Shown in pieces: positions 25,155-37,934 of a stretch of 64,000 bases of DNA. The stretch is from NCBI GenBank assembly GCA_963682055.1, contig OY821740.1, positions 8,371,314 to 8,435,313 on the forward strand, given 5' to 3'. The position numbers and the translations under genes are program-made. The DNA is from Primula veris. Taxonomy: Eukaryota > Streptophyta > Magnoliopsida > Ericales > Primulaceae. Within the stretch, counting starts at the first letter, position 1; every line of letters starts with the position of its first letter. Under the pieces are notes generated by a model, which was given only the letters and a program-made list of their open reading frames with translations, searched no databases and was not told where the DNA came from.

Positions 25155-25934
25155 ATGGGTATTTTTAGTTTTGATGATGAGAGATCATCTAAGGTAGCCC
25201 CAGCTAGGCTGTTTAAGGCTTTGGTCACAGATAATCACAACTTAGTTCCCAAAATCGCGCCTCACTTTATTAAGAGTGCTGCGATTATCGAAGGTGATGG
25301 AGGAGCTGGCAGCATCATTCATCTCATTTTGGCTGATGGTATTAATATTCATTTTATGTCGAATTAAACATTCATTTTAAGAAACTAGCATTTTAATTTC
25401 CTTGGTCGAGTTATCATTTGTCACAAAACATGAATCAGTAGCAGAAGCAGCTCGTTAACAGTTGATTATAAAAATATTAAAGATATTTACAGAATATATT
25501 AAGTTAATAAAAAAATCATAAAAATAAACCGGATCTAATATAACAAAATACATGAGAAGGCAGAATCAAGAAAATCATATAGTTACCCAGTGTCACTGTA
25601 ACCATGGATTAAGAGTTCTTGTTTTCTTTGTTTAGATGCTCCTATTCCCTACTTGAAGTACAAGATCGACATAATAGACGAGGCCCAATTCATAGGCAAG
25701 TACACAATTATTGAAGGTGGGGACCTAAACGAGACAGTGAAGAGCATATCTTTCGAGACCAAGCTCGAGGCCACTGCTGACGGTGGTAGCCGAGGTACGC
25801 TAAAGATGATATTCACTATTGCAGATGGTGCTGAGCTCAGCGAACAGGTACTTGAAGGCCATAAGGCAAGGGCCAAGAAGCTCTTTGATGGCGTTGAGGG
25901 CTATCTATTGGCAAATCCCGATGTCTACGCATAG
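25155..25934 (+). CDS. PR-10 / Bet v 1 family protein, copy 1
   Basis: Small cytosolic ligand-binding protein of the START-like Bet v 1 fold, in a family induced by defence and stress and known to bind hydrophobic ligands. Two exons, 25155-25338 and 25636-25934, give 160 aa, the usual size. The single phase-1 intron after LADG sits at the conserved PR-10 intron position. The Gly-rich loop GDGGAGS is at residues 47-53. The second exon carries the C-terminal helix (KARAKKLFDGVEGYLLANP). The start is fixed by the typical MGIFSFDDE beginning. It is a tandem paralogue of the gene at 32281, about 6.3 kb downstream. The particular ligand, or any enzyme activity of the kind found in some PR-10 relatives, cannot be read from the sequence. 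Confidence 0.95.
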
Positions 25935-26511
25935 AGAGGGAGAGAGTATGCGTTTCCTGCTGCCATATATCGTGTTTCGTTTGCCTTTTCCGATAAGTTG
26001 GTTTTTAAATTTCGTTTCTTTTGTTGAGCTAATAAAGAAGGGAACCTAGTGTGACATGTATAAGTTTGCTCTCTATAACAAGGGCGAATGGGCGATCATA
26101 TATATATATAATGGTTCTACTTTGTATCTATGAATTCTACTTTTCTCTGTGTATTTGGGAGTATGAATCTTATCAGTGTTGACTTATTAAGTAACACAAT
26201 AATGATTATATACTTGTAGTACTGGTTAAATATTTGTTTTCACGGAAACACATACGATCTGAATCATCTGATACAATTTGGTGATTTTTCTTATGGGAGA
26301 CCTGAGGGAAAAATGAATATCAATATCAATATGGTGACTTTTCTTATGGGAGCCTTAATTTATGTTTTTTTTTTTGTGTTTTATTACAAATAGCAAAATT
26401 TTTATATCGATATTAGTAATGTGAAGGGTAATTGCAAATTTATAAAAAGGCACGGGGCTATTAACAAAACACCTGGACAATGGAGGTCATGTGTAAAAAA
26501 ATTAGCATTTA
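25935..26511 (+). other. 3' UTR and flank of PR-10 copy 1
   Basis: It begins with AGAGAGGGAGAGAGTATGCG, nearly the same as the start of the copy 2 3' UTR, and both copies share GAGCTAATAAAGAA about 100 bases after the stop, a likely polyadenylation signal region. The remainder is AT-rich spacer. Confidence 0.55.
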
Positions 26512-27204
26512 TACAGTAAAACCTCTCTATACTGTATACAAAAATAACCATGTAGTAATAAAAAATCCCGGTTCCAATTCGAACCAGTTCAAAATAGAAA
26601 TAAACTCTCTATTATCATATTTCGTAGTTTTTTATGGTCGCGTTAGTTATAAATTCACCTCCTTATAGAAATAAAATACATTTCATTATAAAAATATATA
26701 TATCTAGTTATAATAAATTTATGATGATGTAAAATACTTATATAAGTTTGTATGCGATGATGACTTAATTTTTTGTGTTGCTACCACATCTTTTAACTTG
26801 CGCGTCCGTACTAGCTCGCCGACATGGATACCATCTTGTTAAAACCAAAACATTTCTGATTTGTCAAGCATTTTAAAAGGTTATTGACATGAAACTTTTT
26901 GTATTTCTATACTATCATCATTCGGGTTATTTTCTTCTGCATCTTGTCTAATTACAACAACGATTTCTTCATCGGTTAAAGTATTTGTTTTCTACATACA
27001 TGTATTTGTTTAACTAAACTTTTGATAAATTCATTTGTTTGTTTTAACTTATAATGAACCATGTATATGTATCTAATATTATGTAAATAAATATATTTTT
27101 TATTTTTTTAATATGTAAATTCTATATAGGAATAATCTTGCTATAGTAATATTTTTTTTTTGTCCTAATTCACATTATTTCTGTATAGAGGTTGTCTGAC
27201 TATG
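26512..27204. mobile_element. Emigrant/Lemi-like Tc1-mariner (pogo-type) element remnant
   Basis: The left end TACAGTAAAACCTCTCTATA is the classic Emigrant/Lemi start. The right end (CTGTATAGAGGTTGTCTG at about 27181-27198) is a degraded inverted copy. The interior, about 690 bp, is AT-rich and without a transposase frame. The right boundary is approximate. Confidence 0.55.
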
Positions 27205-28510
27205 AATATTTTCTTTCTAAGCAATTTGATCTAATCCCAGTTCTTGAAATCTAGTTTATCGCATGATGATGGATAAAAAAACTGGTCATAGGAACACGTT
27301 GATATTGATACTGTGATACAATTTTTGCATGTTCAAAATTTCAGATTTCTACTCATATATAAATACAAGTCTACAAACTAAAAGAAATGTAATATATTCA
27401 CCATTATTCCAGAGAGTACAATTTGCATATTGTTGCGAATTATTGTGTCTGTGAATGTCATATTGTATATATTCCTAGTTCGTGTATATTTCATTTAATG
27501 TTTTAAATTTCCCATTATATTCCAAGTTTTAGTCAGACTAGAAGTCCTATATAGAATTATAGCCTCTCCACATCCTAAATAATGATGTATGATGTTTTGG
27601 CCTTATTGTTCATACACATTAATTAGATTTCTCTTTTGAATATTTCTATAGTCTCTCTTCATATTAACATTCGTGGGGTATTTTTGGTCATTATTAATAT
27701 TTGGAGCACTAGGAAATCCGGTATGATCACTAAATCTCCTTTCGCAATATAACAGTTCTTTGTAGCAATATTAACATGTATGTTGTGAGGCATTAGAGCG
27801 GTAAAGAAGATGGCACGACAATCTATATGGAAGGGAAAAAAGATTGGCTCGTGCATCTTTTCTGTCTTTAGAAAAGTATAGTAGTGAAAGTTCAATTCTA
27901 CACATTCAATTAAAGTAATCAGGTACCAATGTATACGGTTAAGGGGTAAGAGTGCAGTATAAAGTGTATCCGGTCCTTAAAAATTATTATATGATGCATA
28001 TATTTGGTTTAGTCAATATATTGCTTAAAAGCTCTACCAGTATACAATAACAAAAAAAAAAACATATATAACCTTAATTAACCATAAAAAAGGAAATAGT
28101 TAAATGGTTTGGAACCGAAATCATGTATATTTAGTAAGTATCTGACACAAACATTATAATTAAGTTACTTTTATTTTTTTAAGCCAATTCTGAATTGTAT
28201 ATAGTACAAATTTATATAGAAAAAAGGGTTTGTGGAGTATATTTATCTTCGAATGAGGATAGTCAGTCATTTTTTTTTATTAAACTAAAAAAAAACACGT
28301 ATTTAAATAAGATCTAGATTTTTGTGTCTGTTGTCAAACACCTTGTTGCACCTTTTTAAATCAAATTTTTTTGCCTATAATTTAGAAAATCAGATTTTTG
28401 ACACACAAACAAAACAGTTACCAAACAGAGTCTAACACTGTAGAGTTATATCAGCCTAATGCGATATGCTATTCAATACTAAAAGTTGTTAAATTTTTAC
28501 TGTACTTTAG
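27205..28510. other. intergenic region
   Basis: AT-rich with no recognised gene. Repeat-like AAAATCAGATTTTTGA at about 28388 and CCAAACAGAGTC at about 28422 look like a MITE end. Confidence 0.4.
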
Positions 28511-29326
28511 GGCTCTGTTTATTTTGGGTAAAACAGGTACAAACAAATATTTACAGATAAAATTAAAATTGCAATTGTTTGGTTAGATGTAAAAATTGGG
28601 AAAATATTTCTCCCATATCAAGGAAAAGTAGTGCAAACAAATTACCCACAAAAAACAACGGAAACCGTACGTTTACTGGGAATGTTAAGTTGTCACAATT
28701 TAAACAGAGTTATAAAATTTATGAACTTTCCTTTTTAGTTAGCGTCATATCGATAGATAATACCAATTATATCATATCATATCATATTTCAATTCTCTTT
28801 TTGTGCATATAATTTTCATTTGTCATTTTTGACTTTTCTTTCAACTTTTTGATACTGTTTTTTTTTTATTATACTATCTCATTTGTTTCATACTATTAAT
28901 TTTTTTTAACACTTTATTGTGGTCCCTATAATTATTTTTCAGTACATGTTTTTCAAATCAATAGTAATAAAAAACCAATTTAAAAGCATATGAACTTATA
29001 GGTTTATAAAAAGAATTTTTTTTCAATACTATTTGTTTGTTGCAATCATTATTTGTAATTTTTTTTATGTTCTACATTTTATATTCTCTCTCTCTTCTTT
29101 TTTTTTTCTTTTCTTGAAGTCAATTTTGTCCTATAAGTTTATTGTAGAAGGATAAAAGAAATAGAGCGGTTCCAAATAAAATGAAAATTTTCTAAAATTT
29201 TACATGAAAAAAGTATGTATGCTCCAAACATTCGAAAATAAATTGTAAACAAAAGAATTTATTGCAAAACATTACCTCGTAAAAGTTTTTTCCGTGTAAA
29301 TATTTTACTACTAAACAAACAGAGCC
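28511..29326. mobile_element. non-autonomous DNA transposon, about 816 bp
   Basis: The ends form a short inverted repeat: GGCTCTGTTTATTTTGGG at 28511 and, read inward from 29326, GGCTCTGTTTGTTTAGTAG. Both sides then carry an AATATTTACA-like block. There is no transposase frame. The target duplication is unclear, so the superfamily (hAT or Harbinger) is undecided. Confidence 0.55.
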
Positions 29327-29744
29327 GATATTAAACTGGTGACCATTTCTTTAGAAGTTGAAAATTATATTTTTAATTTCTTTTTGTATGAAATTAATTA
29401 TTTAGACTATTCATTACTAGTTCATGAAAATGAGTAACAATGAAAAAAAATGAACACGGAAAATATAAAAATAATAATTATTGTATTTAAAAGAAGTAAA
29501 AGCAACAAGATTTAGTCGATCACCACGTAAAAATCTTGAAGTTGTTTGGTACTCGATGAAATTTGACATTTCAAAACTAAAACTAATCCCATCTCTTATC
29601 CATAAACCATGTCTCAATTACTACTATACCCTTAACTCTAAATCCATTTAATTAGCCTGAAAATTAACCGCAAGAAGAAAGCAAATTTAAGTTAGCCTTT
29701 AAAGTAGGGAATCCACGTCTCCCACTCTCTATCTTTTATTTAGT

Positions 29745-29752
29745 TATATAAA
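29745..29752 (+). promoter_or_regulatory. TATA box of the unknown intronless gene
   Basis: TATATAAA, 68 bases upstream of the ATG at 29820, implies a 5' UTR of about 40 bases. Confidence 0.5.
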
Positions 29753-29819
29753 TATATGTATGTATATATTTAAGCAGTAGTTTATATCATGCTTTCAGAA
29801 ACAATCTACAAAGCCAAAA

Positions 29820-30530
29820 ATGGCTAGTCCTTCAAGAGACCCGATGACAATACCATCAACGAAAACTACGCTTTCGTCTCTCCTAAGCATTGACAAATCT
29901 CACCCAACCACCACAAGTAAACTACACAAGTTACTATCGAAAACTATCCATAAACGGAAGGACAAAACCGTCAAAAACAACGAAAATAGTGATGAAATCA
30001 ACTTCAACAAGAGCAAGAACAGCAGCTATAAGAGGAACTGGTCCATGCGCAGGATTTCTTCATCCAAAAGATCAAGTTTGAAGGTCTTGTTTCGTAACGA
30101 GAAAAGGGATTCACCTTTTGCTAAACCAAAGGGAGTGTCGGGTAATTGGGAAGGGAAAGGAAAACAACCGATTGGCTATGACAGCGATGAGAAGATCTCG
30201 AAACAATCGAAGATTATTTTCAAGAAATCTATAACGGTTCCCACTTTCCTGGCAGATTTTTTTGATAGAAAGAGTAGCGTTAATTCTACCGATGCTTTAA
30301 AGAGTAAAATGCGTTGTAGTAGTAGTATTACTAGTAGATTTCGGAGGTTTTCATTTACGGATAGGGATTTTGAGAAAAAAAATATTATGGAAAAGGAACC
30401 GGTTGAGGAAAGTATCGGAGATGGAGAACTTTGCAAGAAGAGGATCTTAATGGGCAAGAAGTGTAGGCCATTAAACTCATCTGGTGTACTACACTATGAT
30501 GTAGATGGGCTTTTGCTAATTGAGGACTAA
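29820..30530 (+). CDS. plant protein of unknown function, Ser/Lys-rich, intronless
   Basis: A single 236-codon frame from ATG to TAA, with a TATA box in front. The protein is very basic and rich in Ser, Lys and Arg, with clusters such as KLLSKTIHKRKDKTVK and RRISSSKRSSLKVLFR that could act in nuclear targeting or membrane/nucleic-acid binding. There is no signal peptide or membrane segment. The most orderly part is the last 30 residues, LMGKKCRPLNSSGVLHY then DVDGLLLIED. I recall a similar CRPLxxSGxLxYDxxGxLL ending in small uncharacterised plant proteins, which suggests a real gene with a conserved C-terminal motif. It lies between the two PR-10 genes with no clear functional link. I cannot assign a function. 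Confidence 0.75.
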   Translation: MASPSRDPMTIPSTKTTLSSLLSIDKSHPTTTSKLHKLLSKTIHKRKDKTVKNNENSDEINFNKSKNSSYKRNWSMRRISSSKRSSLKVLFRNEKRDSPFAKPKGVSGNWEGKGKQPIGYDSDEKISKQSKIIFKKSITVPTFLADFFDRKSSVNSTDALKSKMRCSSSITSRFRRFSFTDRDFEKKNIMEKEPVEESIGDGELCKKRILMGKKCRPLNSSGVLHYDVDGLLLIED

Positions 30531-32051
30531 GCTAGCACTTAAGAGTAGCTTCTTCTGTTTTGTTTGTTTGTTCATTAGTAAAAGTTTACCACATTCTTCT
30601 TCTCCATTAGTCTTAATGTGTTTTATATAACATCTTCAGTTCTACATTTGCAAAAGTTTAAATGCAATGCTTCAGTACAATTACTTGTTTTTCTTTTGCT
30701 TACAGAGTACAAATTAACAAGAGAGAAAGGAGTACGCGTATTTCATGACTGAAATTTATATTCACTCTCATGCCTGCGATAGTTTACTTCCTTGTGTGAT
30801 AGTGTATAAAAATTGTTGCAACTAAAAGATTTTTGCTTCATTTCCTTGATAATTTTTTTTATTTCTAGTTATGTCCACATAATAGCACTAGCATGAGTAT
30901 AATTTTTGGCAATGCCATCTCTGGTACAACAAAATTGATGATCCATGATGCTAAAATAAGGTTGCACCTCACCCAAACCTGTTTCAGTGATTAATTAGGT
31001 TAATGAGCACTTGAAAGTTGAAACTCCCTTTTTAAATTCTAAGTTTTACGAAACTCTAATCATTATGTCTTCACTCTTCATAGGACATTCCCAAATGGAT
31101 GATTCGCACCATTTAAAACTGGACTAGCAAGACTTATACCGGAAGTATGGTTATGTACTGTTTAGGAAGTAATGTGATATCACTTGAGTCATTGGAATTC
31201 GATTCCTCATGGTTACAGTTTAGTAAAATGTTGCGTAACTGAAACCAACATGTGGACTTTCACCGATTAAATTGCAAGACCCAAATTGTAAAAAGGCAAT
31301 CCTAGTAAATGAAAACGTTGAAAAGTATTTGGATAAGCTGTTGTGTAATTATATTGGTTCCGTTTGGTAGGTTATTTGTGTCATGGAGTATAGGCATAAC
31401 TTTTGGGGAAAAGCTCGTGACGTGCTATTTCAGTATGTGTATTGACATTACTATTTGTACATTTTCTCCTTAGTGTTTCTTGTATGACGTCGAATTTGAT
31501 TCCTCAAATGATGGTTTAGAACTTAGTAAGGTGCTGAAGATCCATCCACACTGTTACAAATTTACAAGCATAGCTAGCTGCATAAGAATCATCTAAGTAG
31601 CCACATACATTTTGGTCTTGTATGTTAATTTACCAAGACTTTGGTGTAAGCTGCTTTATCTACTGGTCTGTCATCTGTGACTTCTAACCTTCTTTGAGTG
31701 AAATAAAGTATAAAAGAAAAATATTTGTCAAATAGGTACAATAAGAAATATCTATTAATGTAGACCTTTTTTGGAAGATCACATGTTTTGACTTAAGGTT
31801 CCTAGATTGAAAAAAGTAAAGATGACTAGTATATGTATATAATAATTTTTTAAGAATTTTGTAGCCATATGTGTTTTACTAAGAGTGGACTGAGACTTTC
31901 TAGAAGATGAATTTTAGCTCACTAATTAGTTCTAATTACTGGTACACATTTCAAGGCCTTGACAGTGAATACTTCGTTTGTAAGATAACATCAGTTGGTC
32001 AGTACATGAAATTTTGCATACAAATGTATGCAAAGAATGTGAACAAAGAAT
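30531..32051. other. 3' flank of the unknown gene and intergenic spacer
   Basis: Probable 3' UTR, then AT-rich sequence with only chance short open frames. Confidence 0.45.
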
Positions 32052-32196
32052 TGTTAGTCAAGATATGCACTCTCCATATTTTCTTTACCTGAGACAAGTT
32101 AAACGATTTTCAAATCCACTACTTGGAATAATCTTAAAAATTGTCTATTTATTCAAATTTCAAATAGGGAATGCCACCTCTCACAGCCTATATATA
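32052..32196 (+). promoter_or_regulatory. promoter region of second PR-10 gene
   Basis: It contains TGTTAGTCAAGATATG (32052-32067), identical to the block before copy 1, then CTCACAGCCTATATATA, close to copy 1's CTCTCAGCCTATATATA. The TATATATA box is at 32189-32196, about 90 bp before the ATG. Confidence 0.6.
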
Positions 32197-32280
32197 CTTA
32201 ATCTGCTTCACTATATTCTCACCACCAATAATCTCACTTGGCTAATAGAAACTTTTCACTAATTCGAAAAGAAAAGAATC

Positions 32281-33222
32281 ATGGGTATTGTTAGCTTTGA
32301 TGAAGAGAGGGCATCTAAGGTTCACCCAACTAGGCTGTTTAAGGGTTTGTTCACAGATAGTCACAACTTAGTACCAAAAATCGCTCCCCAGTTTATTAAA
32401 GGTGCTGCAATTATCCAAGGTGATGGAGGAGTTGGCAGCGTCATTCAAGTCAAACTTGCTGATGGTATAATTTAAAATTGCTTTGGAATTTAAGTTAATT
32501 TAACATTTATTTGAAATTTTATTTAAGCTTACTAACTGTTCTTTTTTCAATGATTCCATTGTTTCACCAACAACTTGTAACAAATAACAAAGTGATTATT
32601 GTAAAAACCAACTCCTTGACCGTTTTCACTTTTTCCAAATTGGCTGATAGTGTTCAGATTCACGCAGCTTAGGTACAAAATGATATACTGTGGGTTTAGG
32701 CAAAAACAAATTTTGAAACACAGAAGAGGGTAACAAAAATAAAACCTGAAACAGAAAGGGAGTATGTAAGAAGTTTTTATCATATAAAAAGTCGAAGAAA
32801 TTAAACATTTTCAAAGAAATTTGTAATACTTCATAAACCATATGAGGGATTTGATACTTTTGTAAGTCTGTTCTCATCTTATCTGATATGACCGTCTGTA
32901 TTCTTTCATGTTAAACTCTTTAGGTGCTCCTTTCCCCTATTTCAATTACAAGATTGATGAACTTGATGAGGCAAAATTCATATGCAAGTACACATTAACC
33001 GAAGGTGGGGAACTAAATGAGACAATCAAGGGCTTATCAGCTGAGAACAAGCTCGAGCCCACAGCAGATGGGGGCTGTCTTAGTAAATTAAAGAGGGTTT
33101 ATACTATCGCAGAGGGTTCTGAACTTAGCCTAGAAGAACTTGAATCCCACAAATTGAGGGGAAAGATGCTCTTTGATGGCGTTGAAGGTTTTCTCTTGAA
33201 AAATCCCGATATTTACGCTTAG
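32281..33222 (+). CDS. PR-10 / Bet v 1 family protein, copy 2
   Basis: Tandem paralogue of the gene at 25155, also 160 aa. Exons are 32281-32464 and 32924-33222, exactly the same exon lengths (184 and 299 nt) and intron phase. It starts MGIVSFDEERASKV, the Gly-rich loop is GDGGVGS (47-53), and it ends GFLLKNPDIYA. It differs from copy 1 in many scattered residues, including two cysteines in exon 2 (FICKYT and GGCLSK) where copy 1 has FIGKYT and GGSRGT. The duplication is therefore not recent. Both frames are intact, so both are probably functional. Confidence 0.95.
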
Positions 33223-35922
33223 AGAGGGAGAGGGTGCGTGTGCTGCATGTCTCGTGGTTCGTCTGCTTTTGCTTTTGGGAGATTTGTTTACGTTGTTTTC
33301 ATCTTTCCTTTTCTTGAGCTAATAAAGAAAGTGGTGTGATACGAATATGTTGCTCTGATAACAAGAGTGCCGTAATGCTTATGTTTTAAAATTATGTTTG
33401 GATGTGATAATAAACCTCCCATAGATTAAAGATGAAAAGTAATATAAGCTTTTCTTATGTTTCTTGTTTGGATGTATGACTTGGAGAATTTTTTTTGTCA
33501 CTGAATTTGATCTCTCAACGAAAGACAAAATTATGTTTTATTTACAAGTTTTTCTTGAAATCTTTAATGTGTGTTAAAAAAAATTCCTAATTGATTTCAA
33601 ATCTTGAATGAATCCAAATATGCCAAGTATATGCGCAACTCGGCAACATCTTTAGGTGTTCAACTAGAAAAATTGCAATGAATGGGCTTATAGAGTTCAC
33701 GAGTACATATAAATATATATTTTTTATTTTTTTAAATCAAATATACCCGAATTTAATTGGAAAAAAAACACAAATATTCATAACATGGAACAAGCATCCA
33801 TGACTAGTAATACTAAAATAAAAAGCAAAACAAAGAAACACATCAAATATACTGTTGATATTACAGACTGAGTCGAATAGAAATTGCAACTATGAATCAT
33901 GCTGAAACAACATGTCTAAAAATAACAAAAACCCTATCTTGCAAGCAGGTTGTACACCCATCAATTTTCAAACATTTATTATCTGAATTTGTTACCATCT
34001 TGTTTGTATCATATGTCCCCTAGTGATCATATAATGTTTTTTATTTTTCTTAGCTTCATAATCCGAGAGATATCCATATACATCTTACGAGGAATATTCA
34101 TATTCAACAAAGCAAGAAGTGTCTAAGTTATAATCTCACATCAAATCCTCTAATGTGTTGTTGAAAGTCACGTAAGCTCATGGGTATATCTTTTCATGAT
34201 TCATCAAATGATATCATCAAACGTTCTTCTAAGAATTCCAATTTTGGATTTAAGTTAGCACAACAGTTTTTGGTCAACCTAACTGGCTTATGTTTCCACA
34301 AGAATATCAAGGGGGCGCAAATTGCCACATCCCTAATTAATTATTTTCGTCAAACTCCTTCATCTCCAAGGTAACAGTCTTGAGACTCTTAATCAATTAA
34401 CCATTAATTACCTAACTAAAACTTATACATCAAACTTTTATTGGCTTCTTACCTATGAAAATTAAAGCAAACTAAAAACATCTACACAAAGAAGCCTAAT
34501 AATGTATCGAGACAAAGAATTTAAATAATTACCAAGAATCAAAACTATTCTCTTGTAACAACAAATCTTAGGTACATATGTCTAATAACCTAGAATTCCG
34601 AGTAAAATATTTAGCAGTTTCGCAACCATCGAAATAGTTGTTACACTTTCGAAATAGTTGTAACTGAAAAGTTAGTCGGCTGTAATCGCGGTTATAATTT
34701 TGTTTGTAATCTCTGATATAATCCTTTTGTAATCTGGGTTAGGTCCTACTCTTTATTAATATATATGTCGCTTTAATTATAAAAAAAAATCCCTAGAAGC
34801 ATTTAAATGGTTTGGACGGTTCAACATGAAATTAACATGTAATTTTTTCCGCCCTACAAAAACTAAATTATTACTACAACATGTCTAAATTTGGAAAAAA
34901 ATTGGTCCTCCAATTTTGTGTACTTAAGATTTTAATTACTTGTGTCAACTATTATGTTTATTGTTTTGACCATTATAATTTGTTCAAAACTGGAATTTTA
35001 CAAAGTAAGGGATAAATTTTATGTTGCCATGAACGGAACTTTCTTCTGACTTGTGAGTTAGAAACAAACGAACAGTCCATCTTTGTATTCTTCTTCACAT
35101 ATGGAAAAAGAACATTTTGAAATATTAACAGCAAAAAAGAACTCCAATCAAATCTTCAGTTCACCCTACTGTTACTCTATTTTTCGAGGGTACCTTATCT
35201 GATCTTGAGCACATATTTTATCAATTTGTCATAAAAAAATAGCAGGATAATCAAGGTCTATCTCTTCTACTTTCCCTAAATTCATCTGGATTAATTATGT
35301 GTAATTTTTATTTTGTAACGATATCCCATGTTACGATGCCTTAGTTTTCTTTTAAATCCGAACTTTATTTTGCTTTCTCTTTTCCATTATGAAACAACTA
35401 AAAGAGAGCAAGTAAGGGTTCAAAATGGGCATATTATATATCTAGGGGTTGCATGAGGAGAACATGGAGTGGGTATAAAAGGAGAGAATTGTATTCAAAT
35501 AATTGGTTTTGGTCAGGAACTTCGAAAAGAGAATTTTTGGGTGCAAATTAATAGTCTTTTTGTTTTGGTAATCAGTTATTTTGTATATTGTTTTACGTTT
35601 TCTTTGTATAAAACAAAGGTTAACATGTAATGTTGGAATACCATGTGGGAATTAACATGGTCTGTTTGTATCTATTTTAGTCTTTAGATACTTTAGATTC
35701 TCAATTTTCCAAGTCATGTTTTACCTTTTTCCCATCATTCAAGTTTAGCACTTTTTTGCCTACCCTTTTTTTGCCTAACCTTAGTTTGATAGTTGACACA
35801 AACCAAGAGCATTAATCTCTTTATATACACACATCACTTTATATATTTCAACTCTGAAACTGAAACAACAATTGTCATCAATTTTAGAAAAAAACTAATA
35901 AATTAAGTAGTGGGGAGGTGAA
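33223..35922. other. 3' flank of PR-10 copy 2 and intergenic spacer
   Basis: The first 120 bases resemble the copy 1 3' UTR. Apart from a possible retroelement tail at 34680-34789, I see no gene. The last 120 bases (TATATACACACATCAC at about 35822) may be the core promoter of the next PP2C. Confidence 0.45.
34680..34789 (+). mobile_element. possible 3' tail of a LINE or retrocopy
   Basis: TTGTAATCTG..., TTTATTAATATATATG... and a final run of nine A (34781-34789) have the look of the 3' ends of plant non-LTR elements. No coding part or target duplication was found. Confidence 0.3.
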
Positions 35923-37934
35923 ATGGGGCGTTTTTCGGTCAAGTTCAACGGATTAACGAGATCTTTATTGAAAAAGGGGGAAAACTATGATAACTGTAGT
36001 GGAAAAGAAGCTGCTGAGTTGATGGCGAAAGAAGCAAAAAAGAACAGGTTGGTAATTAGGTCTTCGGGCACTATAAGTATCGATGGAAGTAACAATTTTG
36101 TATCAGCTTTATCGAAAGGAGGAGAGAAAGGGATTAATCAAGATTGCTTCATAGTGTGGGAGGTAACGATTTTCAAATTTCTTTCTACTAGATTTAGTAG
36201 ATTGTTTCTCCCCTTTTTTATTCGAAAATATGTATGATAAGAAGTAAGAACCAATATATGGTATCCGTAACTTCCCCTGGTAGTACCAGTGAATTTTACT
36301 CTCTGTATATAAAATTTCCGAATAATATCGGTGAATTTTATTTCTAAGAAAACTACACAAATGCTCTTTTGCTAAAATTTCCTTTAGGATTGCAGATTAT
36401 ACTTAGCTTTTCCATATGAGCAGAAATAATATTGCGGATGTGTCTTGTAGGAATTTGGATGTCAAAAAGACATGTTGTTTTGTGGAATTTTCGATGGTCA
36501 TGGTTCGTGGGGGCATTTTGTGGCGAAGAAAGTTAGAGATACAATTCCCTTATCCTTGCTTTGCTGTTGGCAGAATTATCTTGCTGACGCCTCACATGAT
36601 CCGAATTCGGGTTTAAAATCAGATGCAAATATTAATAGCTTTAGTATATGGAAGAATTGTTATTTAAACGCTTGTGCAGCTGTTGATCAGGAACTTCGAA
36701 AGCACCGTACTATTGATACATACTATAGCGGAACCACTGCTCTAACAATTGTGCGACAGGTAGATCTTCAAGCTTACTATTTATTCTCTAACAAAAGTTA
36801 CCCACTCTAAATTATAAGCAAATTACTGAAATCTTTTAAGAAACTGTTAACGGGCATTATGGTTACGGAAAAATGCATAATGTTTGCGAGATCAAATATG
36901 TCAGACTCCATTAATAATTAAAGAATTTAAAGAGAATACTCTGACATAATTCCGTACATCTGTCTCTTGTTTATTTATCTAAAAAAATAGGTATATTGTT
37001 TTGCTTTTTAATTTGTTCGTTATCCCCTCTTATCAAACTTCTCTATTGTGTGTCAAAAAATCCATTACTTTCAACTGCCAAGTAACTCACTTTATCACGT
37101 TGTTAACCTGTAATAGGGTGACATTTTGTTTGTCGCAAATGTTGGCGACTCTCGCGCTGTCTTAGCCACCATTTCCCACGATGACATTTTGGTCCCGGTT
37201 CAGCTCACTGTTGATTTCAAGCCCAGCATACCTCGTACGCCTCTATCCCTCTTTCTCTCCCTATCTATGCCTAATTCTAGATATGATACTATTGTAAATT
37301 CTCTCTCTTTTTACACGTATTTTCACAACAACTGCTTCTAACAATGGCAATTTATTACAGAGGAAGTTGAGCGGATAGTTCAGTGCAATGGTCGAGTGTT
37401 CTGTCTGGACGACGAGCCAGGTGTTCAGAGGGTGTGGATGCCAAATGGGGAATTGCCAGGATTGGCAATGTCGAGGGCATTCGGAGACTTTTGCGTTAAA
37501 GATTTCGGGCTCGTCTCAGTGCCCGAGGTCACACAAAGACATATAACCAGCCGAGACCAATTTGTTGTGTTGGCTACTGATGGGGTATGTATATTGCATT
37601 TAGAGAGTGAAAAGCAAGAAACTAATTCCTTAAAGACAACGTCTAAATTCTCATGTTTAAGAGTTTGACATCCACAAATATTTATAGAACGTTAGTTCTT
37701 TTTATTTATGTTACTGATTTCCATTGTTTTCAAATTTCCAAATAGGTGTGGGATGTTATTTCCAATCAAGAAGCAATTCAGATCGTATCTTCAACACCGG
37801 ACCGAGCCAAAGCATCAAAGTGCCTCATCGAGCACGCCAAGCGGGCATGGAAACAGAAGCGAAAAGGAATAGCCTTGGATGATATTTCTGCCATTTGTCT
37901 ATTCTTTCACTCTTCTGTATCTTCTGATCAGTAA
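35923..37934 (+). CDS. protein phosphatase 2C, second gene
   Basis: Ser/Thr phosphatase of the PPM family, 359 aa. Exons: 35923-36162, 36451-36759, 37117-37234, 37361-37584, 37746-37934. Core motifs are GINQDCF, FDGHGSWG (94-101), GDSRAVL (193-199), DFKP, MSRAFGDF, ATDGVWD (294-300) and LDDISAICLFF with the metal-binding pair D342-D343. It begins MGRFSVKFNGLTRS with basic residues; Gly2 could be myristoylated, but the context is not a strong match. It belongs to a different PP2C group from the gene at 18888, closer to short plant PP2Cs of the SRAFGD/DFKP type, and has different intron positions, so the two are not local duplicates. It converges on the PLD gene with 532 bases between stops. 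Confidence 0.93.
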
